In this document: positions 24,359 to 34,579 of the stretch, piece by piece
Position numbering within the stretch: position 1 is the first letter of the stretch
How the letters are laid out: each line of letters opens with the position of its first letter
DNA from: Calonectria ilicicola
Lineage: Eukaryota > Ascomycota > Sordariomycetes > Hypocreales > Nectriaceae
Direction of reading: 5' to 3'
DNA length: 64,000 nt
NCBI GenBank assembly: GCA_020809705.1
Contig: CP085825.1
Span: forward strand, 4,278,001 to 4,342,000
The notes under the pieces: generated by a model
Database searches by the model: none
Seen by the model: only the letters and a program-made list of their open reading frames with translations
What the model was told of the DNA's origin: nothing
Made by a program: the position numbers and the translations under genes

Positions 24359-25364
24359 TTACCAAGGTCCAACTCGGACAGGAGCACCGTATGTTCCAGA
24401 TACTAGCTGGTTCAAGATGGAGTTCGAATCCGCAGGGTTAGAAGATGATCCGTTTCCGTTGTGTCCCATCCATCCGACATTGTTTGTCATTGCGCTGATG
24501 GCGCTGGACAAGCGTCCACCAGATCGCTCGTTGTGTTCAGAAAGAATCTGGTCCCATCCTCCTGAATGCAAATTGAAACCACCACCTCGCTTGGCTGCCT
24601 CGTTAATGACCAGGGCCCAAGCTTTGGAAATTTCCTCGTACGCGTTCTCCTTGTGGTGACGGTAGGCTTGAGGCTCCCAGTCGGGGAGCTGGTGGATGAG
24701 GTTGGTGGCGCCATCAAGGAACTGGAGCGACTTTGTGGGCTGAGTTTCGATAGGAGGAAGGAACTGGGGAGTAAAATCGAAGAGGGCGTCGATCAAAGCA
24801 ACCAGAGCGTCCTTGACTCGGTAATAGGTGTACTCGGCACTCGACTGGCCGTAGGGGGCGGCATCCTTGAGTTTCTCCAAATAGCCATCCAGAACATCCA
24901 GGGCCGAGGGAACGGTAGGGCGAGGAGCACCGGAAACAACTTCATTGCCGATGTCGGGGTGTCGTTCGCATATCCGCTCGAGTACGGTTCGGAGCTGATC
25001 GGTATTGAGGGTTTCAAGAAGTCGAGGAAGGGCGAGTGGTCGGCCGATAAGTTCGTTTGATCGGACCTTCTTGGAGGGTCGGGCAAGAGGTCGGGAGGAG
25101 ATGGCAGGAGAACTCTGCGGCGACATGGTCTCATCGCCATCCTCGTCGGCTTTTCGCTTGCGGGTAGTCATGTTGTGAAGAGGCGATACTAAAGGGGGTG
25201 TGAGCAGTTATGGACAGAGCGATTTCGAGGCAAAGGGATAGGAGCAAGGAATGAAGAGCGAGACGACGAATGGAAGAGCACTCACGAGATCGCTGAGGAG
25301 AGAGACGAGGGTTCTCGTGATGATGAGGGAAAACAGGAGGCTGTGGCGAGAGGAGAATGTTCAT
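24359..25364 (-). CDS. STS1: Sts1/Cut8 nuclear proteasome tether
   Basis: Two exons, 25364-25286 and 25188-24359 (97-nt intron, GTGAGT donor, TTTAG acceptor), encoding 302 residues. The start MNILLSPQPPVFPHHHENPR is preferred over the internal ATG at 25171, because exon 1 matches the N terminus I recall from fungal Sts1 proteins. A basic stretch (MTTRKRKADED and PSKKVRSNELIG) probably directs nuclear import. The Cut8 domain follows: LLETLNTDQLRTVLERICER, then YTYYRVKDALVALIDALFDF and DWEPQAYRHHKENAYEEISK. In yeast and fission yeast this protein holds 26S proteasomes at the nucleus or nuclear envelope and is itself short-lived. The C-terminal 60 residues are Gly/Asn/Ser-rich. Confidence 0.92.
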
Positions 25365-27641
25365 GGTGGAATGAACGCAGAGATGGAAATGCGCTGGGTG
25401 GCAAGGGTGGTGAACGGCGGTTGAGGGGATTATCTACCAGGCACTAGGCAAGCGTGGGTAGATGCAAGGAGTAAAATTGGCGGGAATGGCTGCAGGTGAC
25501 CGAATGGCTCTGATGAAGGAATCAGCCGTCGACGGCGGGATGCGGCGAGCGTCTCGAGTGGCCGCCGGACGTGCAAACCTGAAAGTGTGGAGGAGGAGAA
25601 GAGAGGTCGGGGGAGTGCAAGAGCGGGAATCTTAGTAGAAAGCGGTCAGCGGCGGCGGCATGGGTGCCCGGGCGAAACGCACCGGCCTAGGGCCAAAAAA
25701 GATTGCGTTGTTATGGGTAGCGTAGCGCCGGTACCTGGTAGGTCGTAGGGCCGCAGCGCCGCAGCAGCGTGCAGGATCTGGGACAGACGAAAAGACAGGG
25801 GATGAGGGTGCAAATGCAAACAGGAATAGAGATTGGGTTCGGGGAGGCTGTTGAGGGGAAAAGGGGAAACAAGAAAAGTGATTGAGGCGCCCTTTCTGGT
25901 TGTGTCCCTGGGCTGTTTTTGCCTCCGGACGCGCAAGAGACAAAAGCTGATGAGACAAGGGATGAAGGTAGAAGCGTCCAGATGACGGCCAAGAGCTTCT
26001 GTTCTGGGGGGAGGCTAGCGATGCTGGGCTTGCGCTGCGTTGGTCACTGGAGCTGCAGCAGCCACGGGGCCAATGATTCGCTTCAGGCGACAGCTGGGTC
26101 GCCCACCTCCCCGTTGACCCTGGACCAACTTACGTTACGCAGACCCGCGGCTGACAGAAAAAGATGGCACACGCTGGCACGCATGAACGAGGAAGCCCAA
26201 AAGCCAGATCGGGTAGGACAAGATTCAAGATGAATAAAATAGATGAGGCCACCCAATGAAATCCTAAAAATAAAGAAAAAATTGTTTAGCACCCCGCTAA
26301 ATTCTCCCTATTCCGGGCTTTTTCTTTTTTTTTTCCCCCATTTGTTTTAGAAACCATTAGCCAGCCTACGTCTTCTGCCGTGCAATTCTGTCACCCGCGG
26401 GCCACCCAACACCACACACACACAAGGCGACAAGCCACACGTGACGCTGGGTCCTCGGGCGCCTGTTAGTGGGAAAGTTGGTGCATGGTGGGGGAGCCAT
26501 AGCGTTGCCGCGTAGTGGGTGACAGTGGGTTGCTGGTGCCTCCTCGCCCGCTATGGAGTGGGCCACAGGTGGCATGGCAGTGGGGCATCTCAGCTCGGTT
26601 GTCGTCTTTTGCCATTCATTGCCGTTTGGCGCCGTCATCTTGCCCCTCTACGACATGCACCCTCATACATCTGCGACTCTCCCATGTAATTATCCCCCCA
26701 GGTCGACAAATGACCCTTTGCTGCGTCATGATCCGTGCTCGGAGCCTAGCCGGGTGCACTGCACGCTGAGCGGTTTTTTTTCGGCCGGTTGCAAGGGTGA
26801 ATCAACGCATGCCACGGCCGACATTGCCTCCATTTTGCTGCCGCGTTGGTCACTCTTCGCTTCGGTCTGTCCGGCCGGTCACGGCTTGTGGGCGGCGGCG
26901 CCTGAGTTCCTCTCCTAGCCCCCGGTCCCGGTCCGGCTTTTTTGTACAACCACGGGGGACGAGCTAGTCAGTCTCCAGGGTCTTCTTCCAAGGTCCTTTC
27001 AAAGCATGCTGAAACGTGACATAGACACACCAAGAGCACGAATTATCCGCTGCAATCCATAGTTGTTATCGTCTGTCCCTTTGCCCGAATCTGGTGTGGC
27101 GCAACATCCCATGCGCTTGCCCATGCACAGGCTATTGACGTCTTGCTATCACTCGAGCCAATCCCGGACATATATCATATGGTCATCCGTCCGTTAGGTG
27201 AGACTAGCAAACCCCTCCCAAAACATCCTGGACAAGACACATTCGTAAACTCCCGTCCCAAGACATACCAGCCAGCCCTTTTTTGACTTTGGAGTTTGAA
27301 ATTTGCCTTGCAGCGCGGCCAAACTCTCGCGGCCTGCAGTCCAGGCCGTCGTTTTCACCCACCATCCGCATTTTCCTGGAGGTGGCTTGTGGGGTTGTCG
27401 TCCACCGTTTGACCCATCCGATCTGCGTTGTCGCATCCACATCCTCTCTTGGTTGGGCATGTATCTGCACCTCCACACTAGAGACAGCTGGCGTGTGATG
27501 TAGTCGATGATGGGTGGCACCAGCAATGCTCGCGGCTGCAAGGGGCAGAAAGAAAAGAAAAACAAATTGATCCCGAGACACCACCGCTGGCACCTTTCTT
27601 CTGCCCTGACCGTAACTCACCCATCAGTATGACAACTCCCC
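25365..27641. other. intergenic, upstream of STS1
   Basis: 2.3 kb without a supported gene. Reading frames on both strands are CT/Pro-rich or interrupted. The part next to STS1 is CT-rich on the minus strand and is probably its promoter and leader. A CA run lies near 26414, a CACGTGAC site at about 26438 and a T run near 26325. Confidence 0.55.
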
Positions 27642-28135
27642 TTACATGATGTGGCGGCCTTCTTTTTTAGCCTCCGTGTAGGTTGCAGCACCATCATTTA
27701 ATGCTTCAATCGCAATCCAGCCAGGCCCCTGGAGCATGAACTTTGATACTAACCCAATCGTCGGACTAATCCGACCGGCTCCATCCCTTTTGTAGACATA
27801 GTCGGCTTCTGGTTTCCTTCCCTCGTAAAAAAATTCGGACACTTCTCTAGACTCTGATTCGAGCGATGCGTGACATATTTCATGTTGGCAATATGCAATA
27901 TTGACCTCAATCGGCATCGTGGTGTTTTGGGTCTCCAATGGCATTTCCGGAATTGAATTTGCCCAATATTCATTCTGGAAAATTCTGTGAAGGAAGTAAC
28001 GGATATTTTCGTTTAGATTCATGCAAAAACTCGCACAATCCCTGAATTCGGAAGGCCAACTGAATCGATCGGGACCAGCCCCCGTTACCCTGCTATGGCC
28101 CCCACAGTCCAGCGCAGGGACCAAGATTGCCCCAT
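27642..28135 (-). CDS. doubtful orphan ORF, function unknown
   Basis: An open frame of about 160 codons without low-complexity bias, ending at 27642. As a plain ORF it lacks an early ATG. A spliced model works in frame: ATG at 28135, exon to 28089, a 47-nt intron (GTAACG..CAG) and an exon from 28041, giving about 148 residues beginning MGQSWSLRWTVGAIAG. It contains CASFCMNLNENIRYFLHRIF and, near the C terminus, WIAIEALNDGAATYTEAKKE. The intron has no good branch site, so the start is weak. The first 16 residues are only mildly hydrophobic, so secretion is not clear. Bases are AT-richer than neighbouring genes. I do not recognise a family. It may be a young gene, a gene remnant or chance. Confidence 0.35.
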
Positions 28136-28273
28136 TTTAATTTTTTAGTTCGTTATCTCTTATCGATTAGCACCGCTTGCGTTATCGCCTTGGATCCAAA
28201 AAATTTCTGGTCGCAATGGAGGATCGTTCTTGATTCGAAGGTGTAGCATTTGTTCATCATTCCACCACCCACA

Positions 28274-29536
28274 ATGGCCACCAAAGAGAAGAAGGAAAAG
28301 AAGTCGAAGAAGGCTTCCAAGCCAGAGACTGAGAAGGCCGACAATGACCAGGAGATGAAAGATGTGGAAGCATCCCCAGCGCCCAAGCAGCCCGATGAAG
28401 ACATCGCAAGCGCTCCCTCGACCAAGCGCAAAGCTGACCTGGAAGAGATTGAAGTCGATGTTAGCGCCCCAGAGCCTCCTTCGAAACGAGCCCGCCGTGC
28501 CTTGAAAAAAGGCAAGGCCCTTCCCACCAAGGAGGGTAGCGACGACGAGAAGAAATCCGGAGATAAGAAGGACAATGGTCGCTCTGAGCATGGAGTATGG
28601 GTTGGCAACCTGCCCTTCACCTTGACGGTTGCAGAGTTGCGCAAGTGGCTTGTTGACAACTCTGGCGAGGTCATTTCTGACGAAATGATCACACGAGTCA
28701 AGCTTCCCACAAACAAAGAGCCAGGCCGAGACAAGAGCGCCAAGCCGACCAACAAGGGCTTCGCATATGTCGACTTCACGGACATTGGCCCCAAGGTTGC
28801 TGCAATTGCCCTCTCCGAGACTGAGCTCAATGGCCGAAAGCTTCTCATCAAGGATGCCAAGTCCTTTGAGGGTCGCCCCAAGAAGGAGCCTGAGCCTGTT
28901 GAGCCTGGCGCTGAGGGCAAAGCCGACGGCAACAAAGGAGCACAGCCAAAACAGGACGTTAATGCGAGCCGCAAAATCTTCGTTGGCAACATGAGCTTCA
29001 AGACTACTGAGGAGGACTTACAAAGGAACTTTGAGAAGTGTGGCGAGATTGAATGGGCCAAGATGGCCTCGTTCGAGGACACTGGCAAATGCAAGGGCTA
29101 CGGTTGGGTCAAGTTTAAGGAGGCGGATGCGGCGGCCTGGGCAGTCAAGGGTTTCGTGAAAATCAAGGAAGAAGTTGAGACGGAGCAGGATTTCAAGGAT
29201 GATGAGGATGATGAGAAGGAGGAGCCTCGACAGAAGCAGTTCAAGATGCGCAAGTGGTGGGTCAACCGAATGCTGGGTCGTGAACTCAAGATTGAGCTCG
29301 CCGAGGACGATCAGGCTCGATACAAGAAGCGATTTGGCAAAGACAGGAAGACTGGAGATGGACCCAACGACAACCCACGAAATAGGCCACCACCCAGGTC
29401 AAACGACAGAGCTGCCGGCGGAGAGAACTCGGGTGCAGATGGCGCGAAGCCGTTGAAGGAGTCTGCTGACATCTCAGTGGCAAGACTGACGGGCGCTGTG
29501 GTTAAGCACACTGGTACCAAAATGACTTTCGACTAG
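28274..29536 (+). CDS. nop13: Nop13-like nucleolar RNA-binding protein, two RRMs
   Basis: Single exon, 420 residues from the ATG at 28274. An acidic and Lys-rich N-terminal region (about 1-100) includes KRARRALKKGK, a likely nuclear or nucleolar signal. RRM1 (about 106-205) has the RNP2-like VWVGNLPF and the RNP1-like KGFAYVDF. RRM2 (about 234-345) has KIFVGNMSF and KGYGWVKF and carries a long acidic insert rich in Asp/Glu. The C terminus is basic with RKWWVNRMLGRELKIEL and ends in a Gly/Asn/Pro-rich tail. Yeast Nop13 is found in the nucleolus with 90S pre-ribosomes. Assignment rests on the two-RRM order, size (yeast 403) and the WWVNRMLGREL-type tail. Its start lies about 140 bases from the orphan ORF transcribed the other way. 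Confidence 0.88.
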   Translation: MATKEKKEKKSKKASKPETEKADNDQEMKDVEASPAPKQPDEDIASAPSTKRKADLEEIEVDVSAPEPPSKRARRALKKGKALPTKEGSDDEKKSGDKKDNGRSEHGVWVGNLPFTLTVAELRKWLVDNSGEVISDEMITRVKLPTNKEPGRDKSAKPTNKGFAYVDFTDIGPKVAAIALSETELNGRKLLIKDAKSFEGRPKKEPEPVEPGAEGKADGNKGAQPKQDVNASRKIFVGNMSFKTTEEDLQRNFEKCGEIEWAKMASFEDTGKCKGYGWVKFKEADAAAWAVKGFVKIKEEVETEQDFKDDEDDEKEEPRQKQFKMRKWWVNRMLGRELKIELAEDDQARYKKRFGKDRKTGDGPNDNPRNRPPPRSNDRAAGGENSGADGAKPLKESADISVARLTGAVVKHTGTKMTFD

Positions 29537-29882
29537 GGAGCTTGTTAGCGACGAAAAGAATTGATATTAGGATACCCCCTTACACACCACGATCGCGAGT
29601 GTTTTCGTCATAGGGTGTATTCCTTTTGCGTGCGCATGTTAGTTTCTCTCGTATTATTGGTTGGCATTTGTGTATTTGATGCAGTTAGTTTCGTGCCGCT
29701 CCGTTCCGGCTCAGCGGAGGTGACGCTTCATTGGTGCCCACCCCGCATCTATTCTCAAGACAGACATGATTCCCATCCAGCTCCATTCTGTTTTCTGTTC
29801 AACAATTCTGAGACAAGGAATCCCCAAATTTTGTGTCATATTCAGCGCCCAGTTATATCTCGCCGAGTCTCTCGTATTGATC
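29537..29882. other. intergenic spacer
   Basis: 346 bases between tandem plus-strand genes, holding the Nop13 3' UTR and the promoter of the DsbA-like gene. No TATA box or other clear site. Confidence 0.5.
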
Positions 29883-30691
29883 ATGTATGAATCACAGGTC
29901 ACCTTTACGTTAGACATGACTTGTCCATGGTATGCAATTCCCACTTGTACATTTCTTTGTCAAGTCGCATAAGCCTCAAGATGGAACACCTACCTGAATT
30001 CATTTGCTGACTGGACGAAAGGACATATTTGGCCAAGAAAAGGCATGGCACCCTTGCATACTTGCGGAAACTTTTCTAATTGAAACTCGCATCTAGACTT
30101 GACCAAGCCCTTGCTCAAGTCTCCTCATCAGCCTCCTTTAACTACCACTTTGACCCCTTCCAGCCTTCACCCGATTTCCCAGAGACAATTGAGGATCGTT
30201 TTCAGTATGCCCTAGAGCACAAACACAATGGCAATGCGGAGGCGCAGAAAATCTATCAGGCGCATATGAAGACTTTGGCGGAGCCTCTGGAGGTGCCGCT
30301 TAATTTCCAAGGGCCTACTGGAAACACATTTCATGCTCACCGCGTCATCCAGCTTGTTCAAGAAGCGCATGGTGTGGATGTAACGAACCGACTTGTGGAC
30401 GCTCTATTCCGTTTATTCTTTGGCGAAGGGCGGCATCCTTCAACAGACGACACCCTTTTGATGGCGTGTGTCGAAGCTGGTGTGCCAGAAGATGAAGCCA
30501 AGGCTTTGGTCTCTGATCATGAGAATAGGGCAAGAGATGCCAAGCAAAAGATTCGAACTGTTGGAATGGACATTGATGCGGTGCCGGTAGCGATGGTGGA
30601 AGGACGACGTCGAGACTTGACTCTCACAGGGTTGAAGGAGGTGGCCGAATACGTCAAGGCATTGGAGACGATTATCAAGGAAAGTTCATGA
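29883..30691 (+). CDS. DsbA-fold thioredoxin-like protein (FrnE/GST-kappa-like)
   Basis: Three exons, 29883-29929, 30022-30042 (21 nt) and 30097-30691, giving 220 residues. Intron 1 is 92 nt (GTATGC..AAG, CTGAC branch). Intron 2 is 54 nt and starts with GC instead of GT. The joined N terminus is MYESQVTFTLDMTCPWTYLA, then KKRLDQALAQ. This supplies the beta strand and active site missing from the long open frame alone. The active site is CPWT, so the second Cys of the usual CxxC is absent, and a glutathione-linked or isomerase-type activity is more likely than disulfide oxidation. A conserved Val-Pro near the end (DAVPVAMVEG) fits the cis-Pro loop. A helical insert (about 50-170) matches the DSBA-like family. 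Substrate is unknown. No signal peptide, so probably cytosolic. Stop codon lies 77 bases from that of the convergent PLC-like gene. Confidence 0.88.
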
Positions 30692-30768
30692 ATCCATTAT
30701 ATGGTTTGTAAAGGATATGTAATTCTTTTTTTTTATATATCTACATATGTACAAGGGTTCAACTCCGA

Positions 30769-31732
30769 TTATAAGCCATTCATAGACTTTTGGATTGCCA
30801 TAGTATCGCCATCGTCGACCCAGTCCACCTAGCACATGATTCATTAGTAGAGTCTAGGAATGGAGATGAAGAAAACTTACAAGAATGACGTTTGGGACCT
30901 TGTTCCACTCCTTCTCACAGAGGTCCACCTGGTCCTGGATAGAGTCTTTGGAGTTGGTATGGTCGGACTTTTCTCTGTTGGGGATAACGATGCCGAGGAT
31001 GTCGACGTTGAGCATGTGGTTCATCAAGCCCATAAGCTTATCAGGGTCTCCCTTATCGGGACGGTCGACGTCGCAAGATGGGAAGGTAGAATTGGTTTCG
31101 CCAAAGGGGGTTTCCCAAAAGTAGTTGAACTCCTCCAAGATGTAGTTGACCTTGGTCTCATCGGCGTGGTAATCTATATTGTGTTAGGTCAAGGTTACGC
31201 TTGGATGAAACATGCGATGCGGGAACTGACCCATGAAGGCGATCAAACGGGTTCCCTTGTCAATTAATTCTTGCAAGGTTGGCCAGTCATCCTTTTCCAA
31301 TCGGTCCTTTGGAGCGAAGGCATAGTCTCGTAGCCCACTATCGTCGAAGACGGTTGCGAACTTTTCGATAGATATATCATCGTTGTTGGTCAAAAGGAGG
31401 GAAACAACCTCGTTTGTATTGTTACCGAGCCAGTAAGTGATCTTTTGGAGGTAGTCCTTCAGAGAGCCAGCGTCAAGTAATTCACAATAAGTGTGGCACA
31501 TTTGAATGTCACCGTCCTTGTCGCGGGTTTGGGCCTGGAGAAACCGCACACCGAGGTCCAACTGCTCAGTCACAGACTTGTGCTGGTTGTCTGCTGGGCT
31601 GATGCCATCAAACGCGCTATTGTGGGTGCCAATGAAAGTGATGTTTGAGTATTTGCGGTCACAAAGTTCTTTGTAACCATTACAAGCGGCCAGCGCTGCT
31701 CCCGCAAAGGAGGCCATGTATAGAAAACGCAT
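30769..31732 (-). CDS. secreted PLC-like phosphodiesterase (PI-PLC X-type fold)
   Basis: Three exons: 31732-31231, 31173-30881 and 30828-30769, giving 284 residues. Introns are 57 nt (GTCAGT) and 52 nt (GTAAGT), and the last exon adds only 19 residues ending MNGL. The N terminus MRFLYMASFAGAALAACNGY is a signal peptide. The fold begins with ITFIGTHNSAFDGI. His37 in THNS matches the first catalytic His of PI-PLC, and His80 in QMCHTYCELL fits the second. Later parts include EVVSLLLTNND and TRLIAFMDYHADETKVNY, the latter made by the first splice. Family members cleave phosphoinositides or GPI anchors, but this fungal group mostly lacks tested substrates. Cys residues at 17, 24, 79 and 83 suggest disulfides in a secreted protein. 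Confidence 0.87.
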
Positions 31733-33088
31733 TGTAAAGAGAAGCGAAGAAATGAATGTGAAATGAATGTGCACCAGACCTGCCTCATCCAAAGAATCCT
31801 CACGTTTACGGGAGGGCTACGGGAGATGATATACATTATGGCCGCCAAGAACGCTGGGCAGTTTTTCGTCCGAAGCCCATCCACCTAACGTCCTTTGAAC
31901 GCAGCATCATTTCGGCGGATCATGTACGCACAGCTCGGTCTCCATGGAGAGCCGGGGTGTCTTACGACTACTCTTAGAGCTAAGACGTGGATGAACTGGG
32001 GATATTCACTCGGACGTGTCCCGCATGTGCTTGAGGGCGACCCTGGGCATGAACACTACCAGCGGTGGCCAGCTTGGAAAACGCAGGCCATTGGTGAAGA
32101 CAGTCACCTGGAGGTGAAGCAAGTGCTTACAGCAGGTTACGGTAGGTTGCCGGTGACCCGAGGTTGCAGTAACTACTAAATGGGAATATTGATAATCACA
32201 CCAATTGACCAGCTGCAGTGGTTGTTGGGCTTGATTCGACGGCATACGTTTTTTGGTGGGTGGGATATGAAACAAGTTGATTGCCCCATTGGGTAGGAGC
32301 AAGACTGAGATCGATCGTCCACGGACCACGAAGGATTCTGCATTGTCGCACGAGCGGACTGGCCAGCTAGTACGGTTTCATGCCAGCCTGGCTGGTCCGC
32401 CAAGGACGACCATGTTGGAATGCATCTATGCCTTCATCTACCGCAGGGCTGCCAGTGGATGTGGGCACGGTACGGCCAAGTATTTAAAAGAGAAGGATGG
32501 AATTCATACCAACTTATTCAATGTCAGTACAAGAGTCAAGTAGTGTGTGGCGTGAGACATGATCTTACCCAAAGTAGCCACGCTACCCCTTTAGGGAAAG
32601 GTACACAATTACATGCAAGCCAAAGGAAAAGAAAGAAAAGCAGACCCAGAGCGTTTGCTTGGCCATGACGAATGCAAAAACAAATCCGCGTACCTATAAT
32701 TATTTCACTATGGCTTACAACGGATGCGAAAATGCAGCCACCTCTTGGTAACATATCCAACAGGGTCCCTGGTCGCTAAATGTTTGTTTGCAGCCCTTGT
32801 AAGGTCCCTTGTAGGCCCTACAACGGCGAGTGGGCTCCCAGTAAACACTCCCGAAAAGGGTACCTGAGGATGCGAGATTGGATGCCTATTTCCGCCACCA
32901 GCGAGACCCGCGACCCACTCTGACGCAGGTGTATGCCACTTCCGCATCTTTCAACGCCGCACCGCGATCCTTGAACAGGCTGGCCACATCTTTTTTTTCG
33001 GATTTGAAGTCCAACTCCCACGGGCCGTCGCCTCTTTGCATGTTCCCTCCGTAACAACACTGCATCCTGTGATGCTCCAGTCCCGAAT
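31733..33088. other. divergent intergenic region
   Basis: 1.36 kb between two opposite start codons, holding both promoters. No supported gene, no clear TATA box close to either start. Frames here are short and lack domain signatures. Confidence 0.55.
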
Positions 33089-34291
33089 ATGTCTAGTTAT
33101 CTTTCTATGCTAGGCTGGGCCTTTTTGCCCGGCGTAAGTTGATCCCATGTCCCAGCGCGCATTTGTTTATGACTGCGCACGCTGCCAACGCATCACAACG
33201 ACACCATGGCCGTGCCTCCAATTCACGATTGCTAACTTGTCGCCAACCTATAGATCGCATCCTCCTGGGTCCAAACAATCTATTATGGCATCACCATCCG
33301 CGCCGGCGACCCCAAGCCCACTCCGGGTACCGCTCGGTACAACTCGCACCGCCGCACAATCCAGATGCTTGTCATCACCGTTTACCTTCTTTATACGATA
33401 TACGAAGCCGACTACGACATGCGGAACCAACCTTCCTTTTACGACGATTTAGGAATATCTTTCAACGCCCAAGAACGAGAGATCAAATCTCGTTTCCGTC
33501 GTCTAGCCGCTCTCCACCACCCCGACAAAGCGGGCGCTGACGCTCCCGATTCCGCCATCTTCTTTATGCACCTTAAGCAGGCCAGCGACACACTTCTTGA
33601 TGGCGCAAAGCGATTTGCCTACGAACGCTTCGGCCCCGAGGTTTTGCGCTGGTCAAAGTGCACTACCATCAAGGACTTTGTCAGCCGCGGTGTCATATCT
33701 GGCATCCTTCCTCACTACGGTGTCGCCGGCGCCACCATCTACATCCTCGGCCTCTTTGGCTACATGGATTTTGGAAAATACTACAGGTGGCTCATTCTAA
33801 TCACGCTGTGCACCTTTGAGCTCCATACTGTCACACGACCCGACTTTCCCCCCTGGGTAACCGTCGCCAACGCTGTCCTCACACGTGCCAGCTCCCATCC
33901 CGCATACCTCCCTTTCCAGATTATTTCCCTGGCTCGGAAACTCACAATCACTTTTTATATTGCTCTCTCCCAGATTGGCCCCCTTCTTACGGTGCATCTC
34001 GGAGCGGACCAGAAAGTCACCGACGACAACCATGAGAAGGCTCTCCAGGAAAACCTCCACCGCCTGGAGGCGATCGCCAACCAGCTTGATACCGACACCG
34101 TACGGTTGCTAGAGATGGAGCTTGCCCCATTCAAGGGAGATGCTGAGGCAACAGGCAACCTCCAGAATAAGATGAGGGAGTGGCTAGTACAGAATACCAT
34201 CCGGGCAGACCCCATGGTAAGAGACGCCCTTGGCACATCGTTGAAACGAAGGAGATTAGACGCTCCTGCCGGGGCCAAAGGGAATCGATAA
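33089..34291 (+). CDS. membrane-bound J-domain protein (Erj5-like)
   Basis: Two exons, 33089-33133 (15 codons) and 33254-34291 (120-nt intron, GTAAGT donor, ACCTATAG acceptor), giving 360 residues. The N terminus is MSSYLSMLGWAFLPG, continuing with IASSWVQTIYYG, probably a signal anchor. A second hydrophobic stretch MLVITVYLLYTIYEADY is followed by a J domain (about 74-140) with the essential HPD in LHHPDKAG at about 103. Two to three further membrane segments follow (AGATIYILGLFGYMDFGKYY; WLILITLCTFEL; ITFYIALSQIGPLL). The C-terminal part is charged. J proteins stimulate Hsp70 ATPase. An ER membrane location like yeast Erj5 is inferred from topology and remembered fungal orthologues. It is convergent with the MFS gene, 288 bases between stops. 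Confidence 0.85.
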
Positions 34292-34579
34292 AACATAAAC
34301 AAGACCAATCTAGTATCACCCTAAATAGACTATCCATATTCTAATCTTACACACAAAGAAAAAGAGAAAAAAAATAGACAACCCACCAAATGTCCCTCCG
34401 GCAATGTATAAATGGGATAAAATGTTGACAATATCCAATATGACTTTACTCCATGTCGTAAGTAGGCATTATGCAAAAAGAGACAAATCATCCGGTACTC
34501 TCTTAATCAAACCGACCCCTACTAGCTGTAAGATCTCATCTCTCAAACGCCAGTCCGTGCGGACAAGGTCCCGTCTTTA

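Noticed and set aside
28153..29094. 313-codon minus-strand frame
   Set aside because: Antisense of the Nop13-like gene, and its Ser/Leu content mirrors the Lys/Glu-rich sense strand.
30080..30096. Start of the DsbA-like protein at 30080 (MKLASRLDQ)
   Set aside because: The codon there is not an ATG and this start lacks the active-site strand. The spliced model from 29883 restores it.
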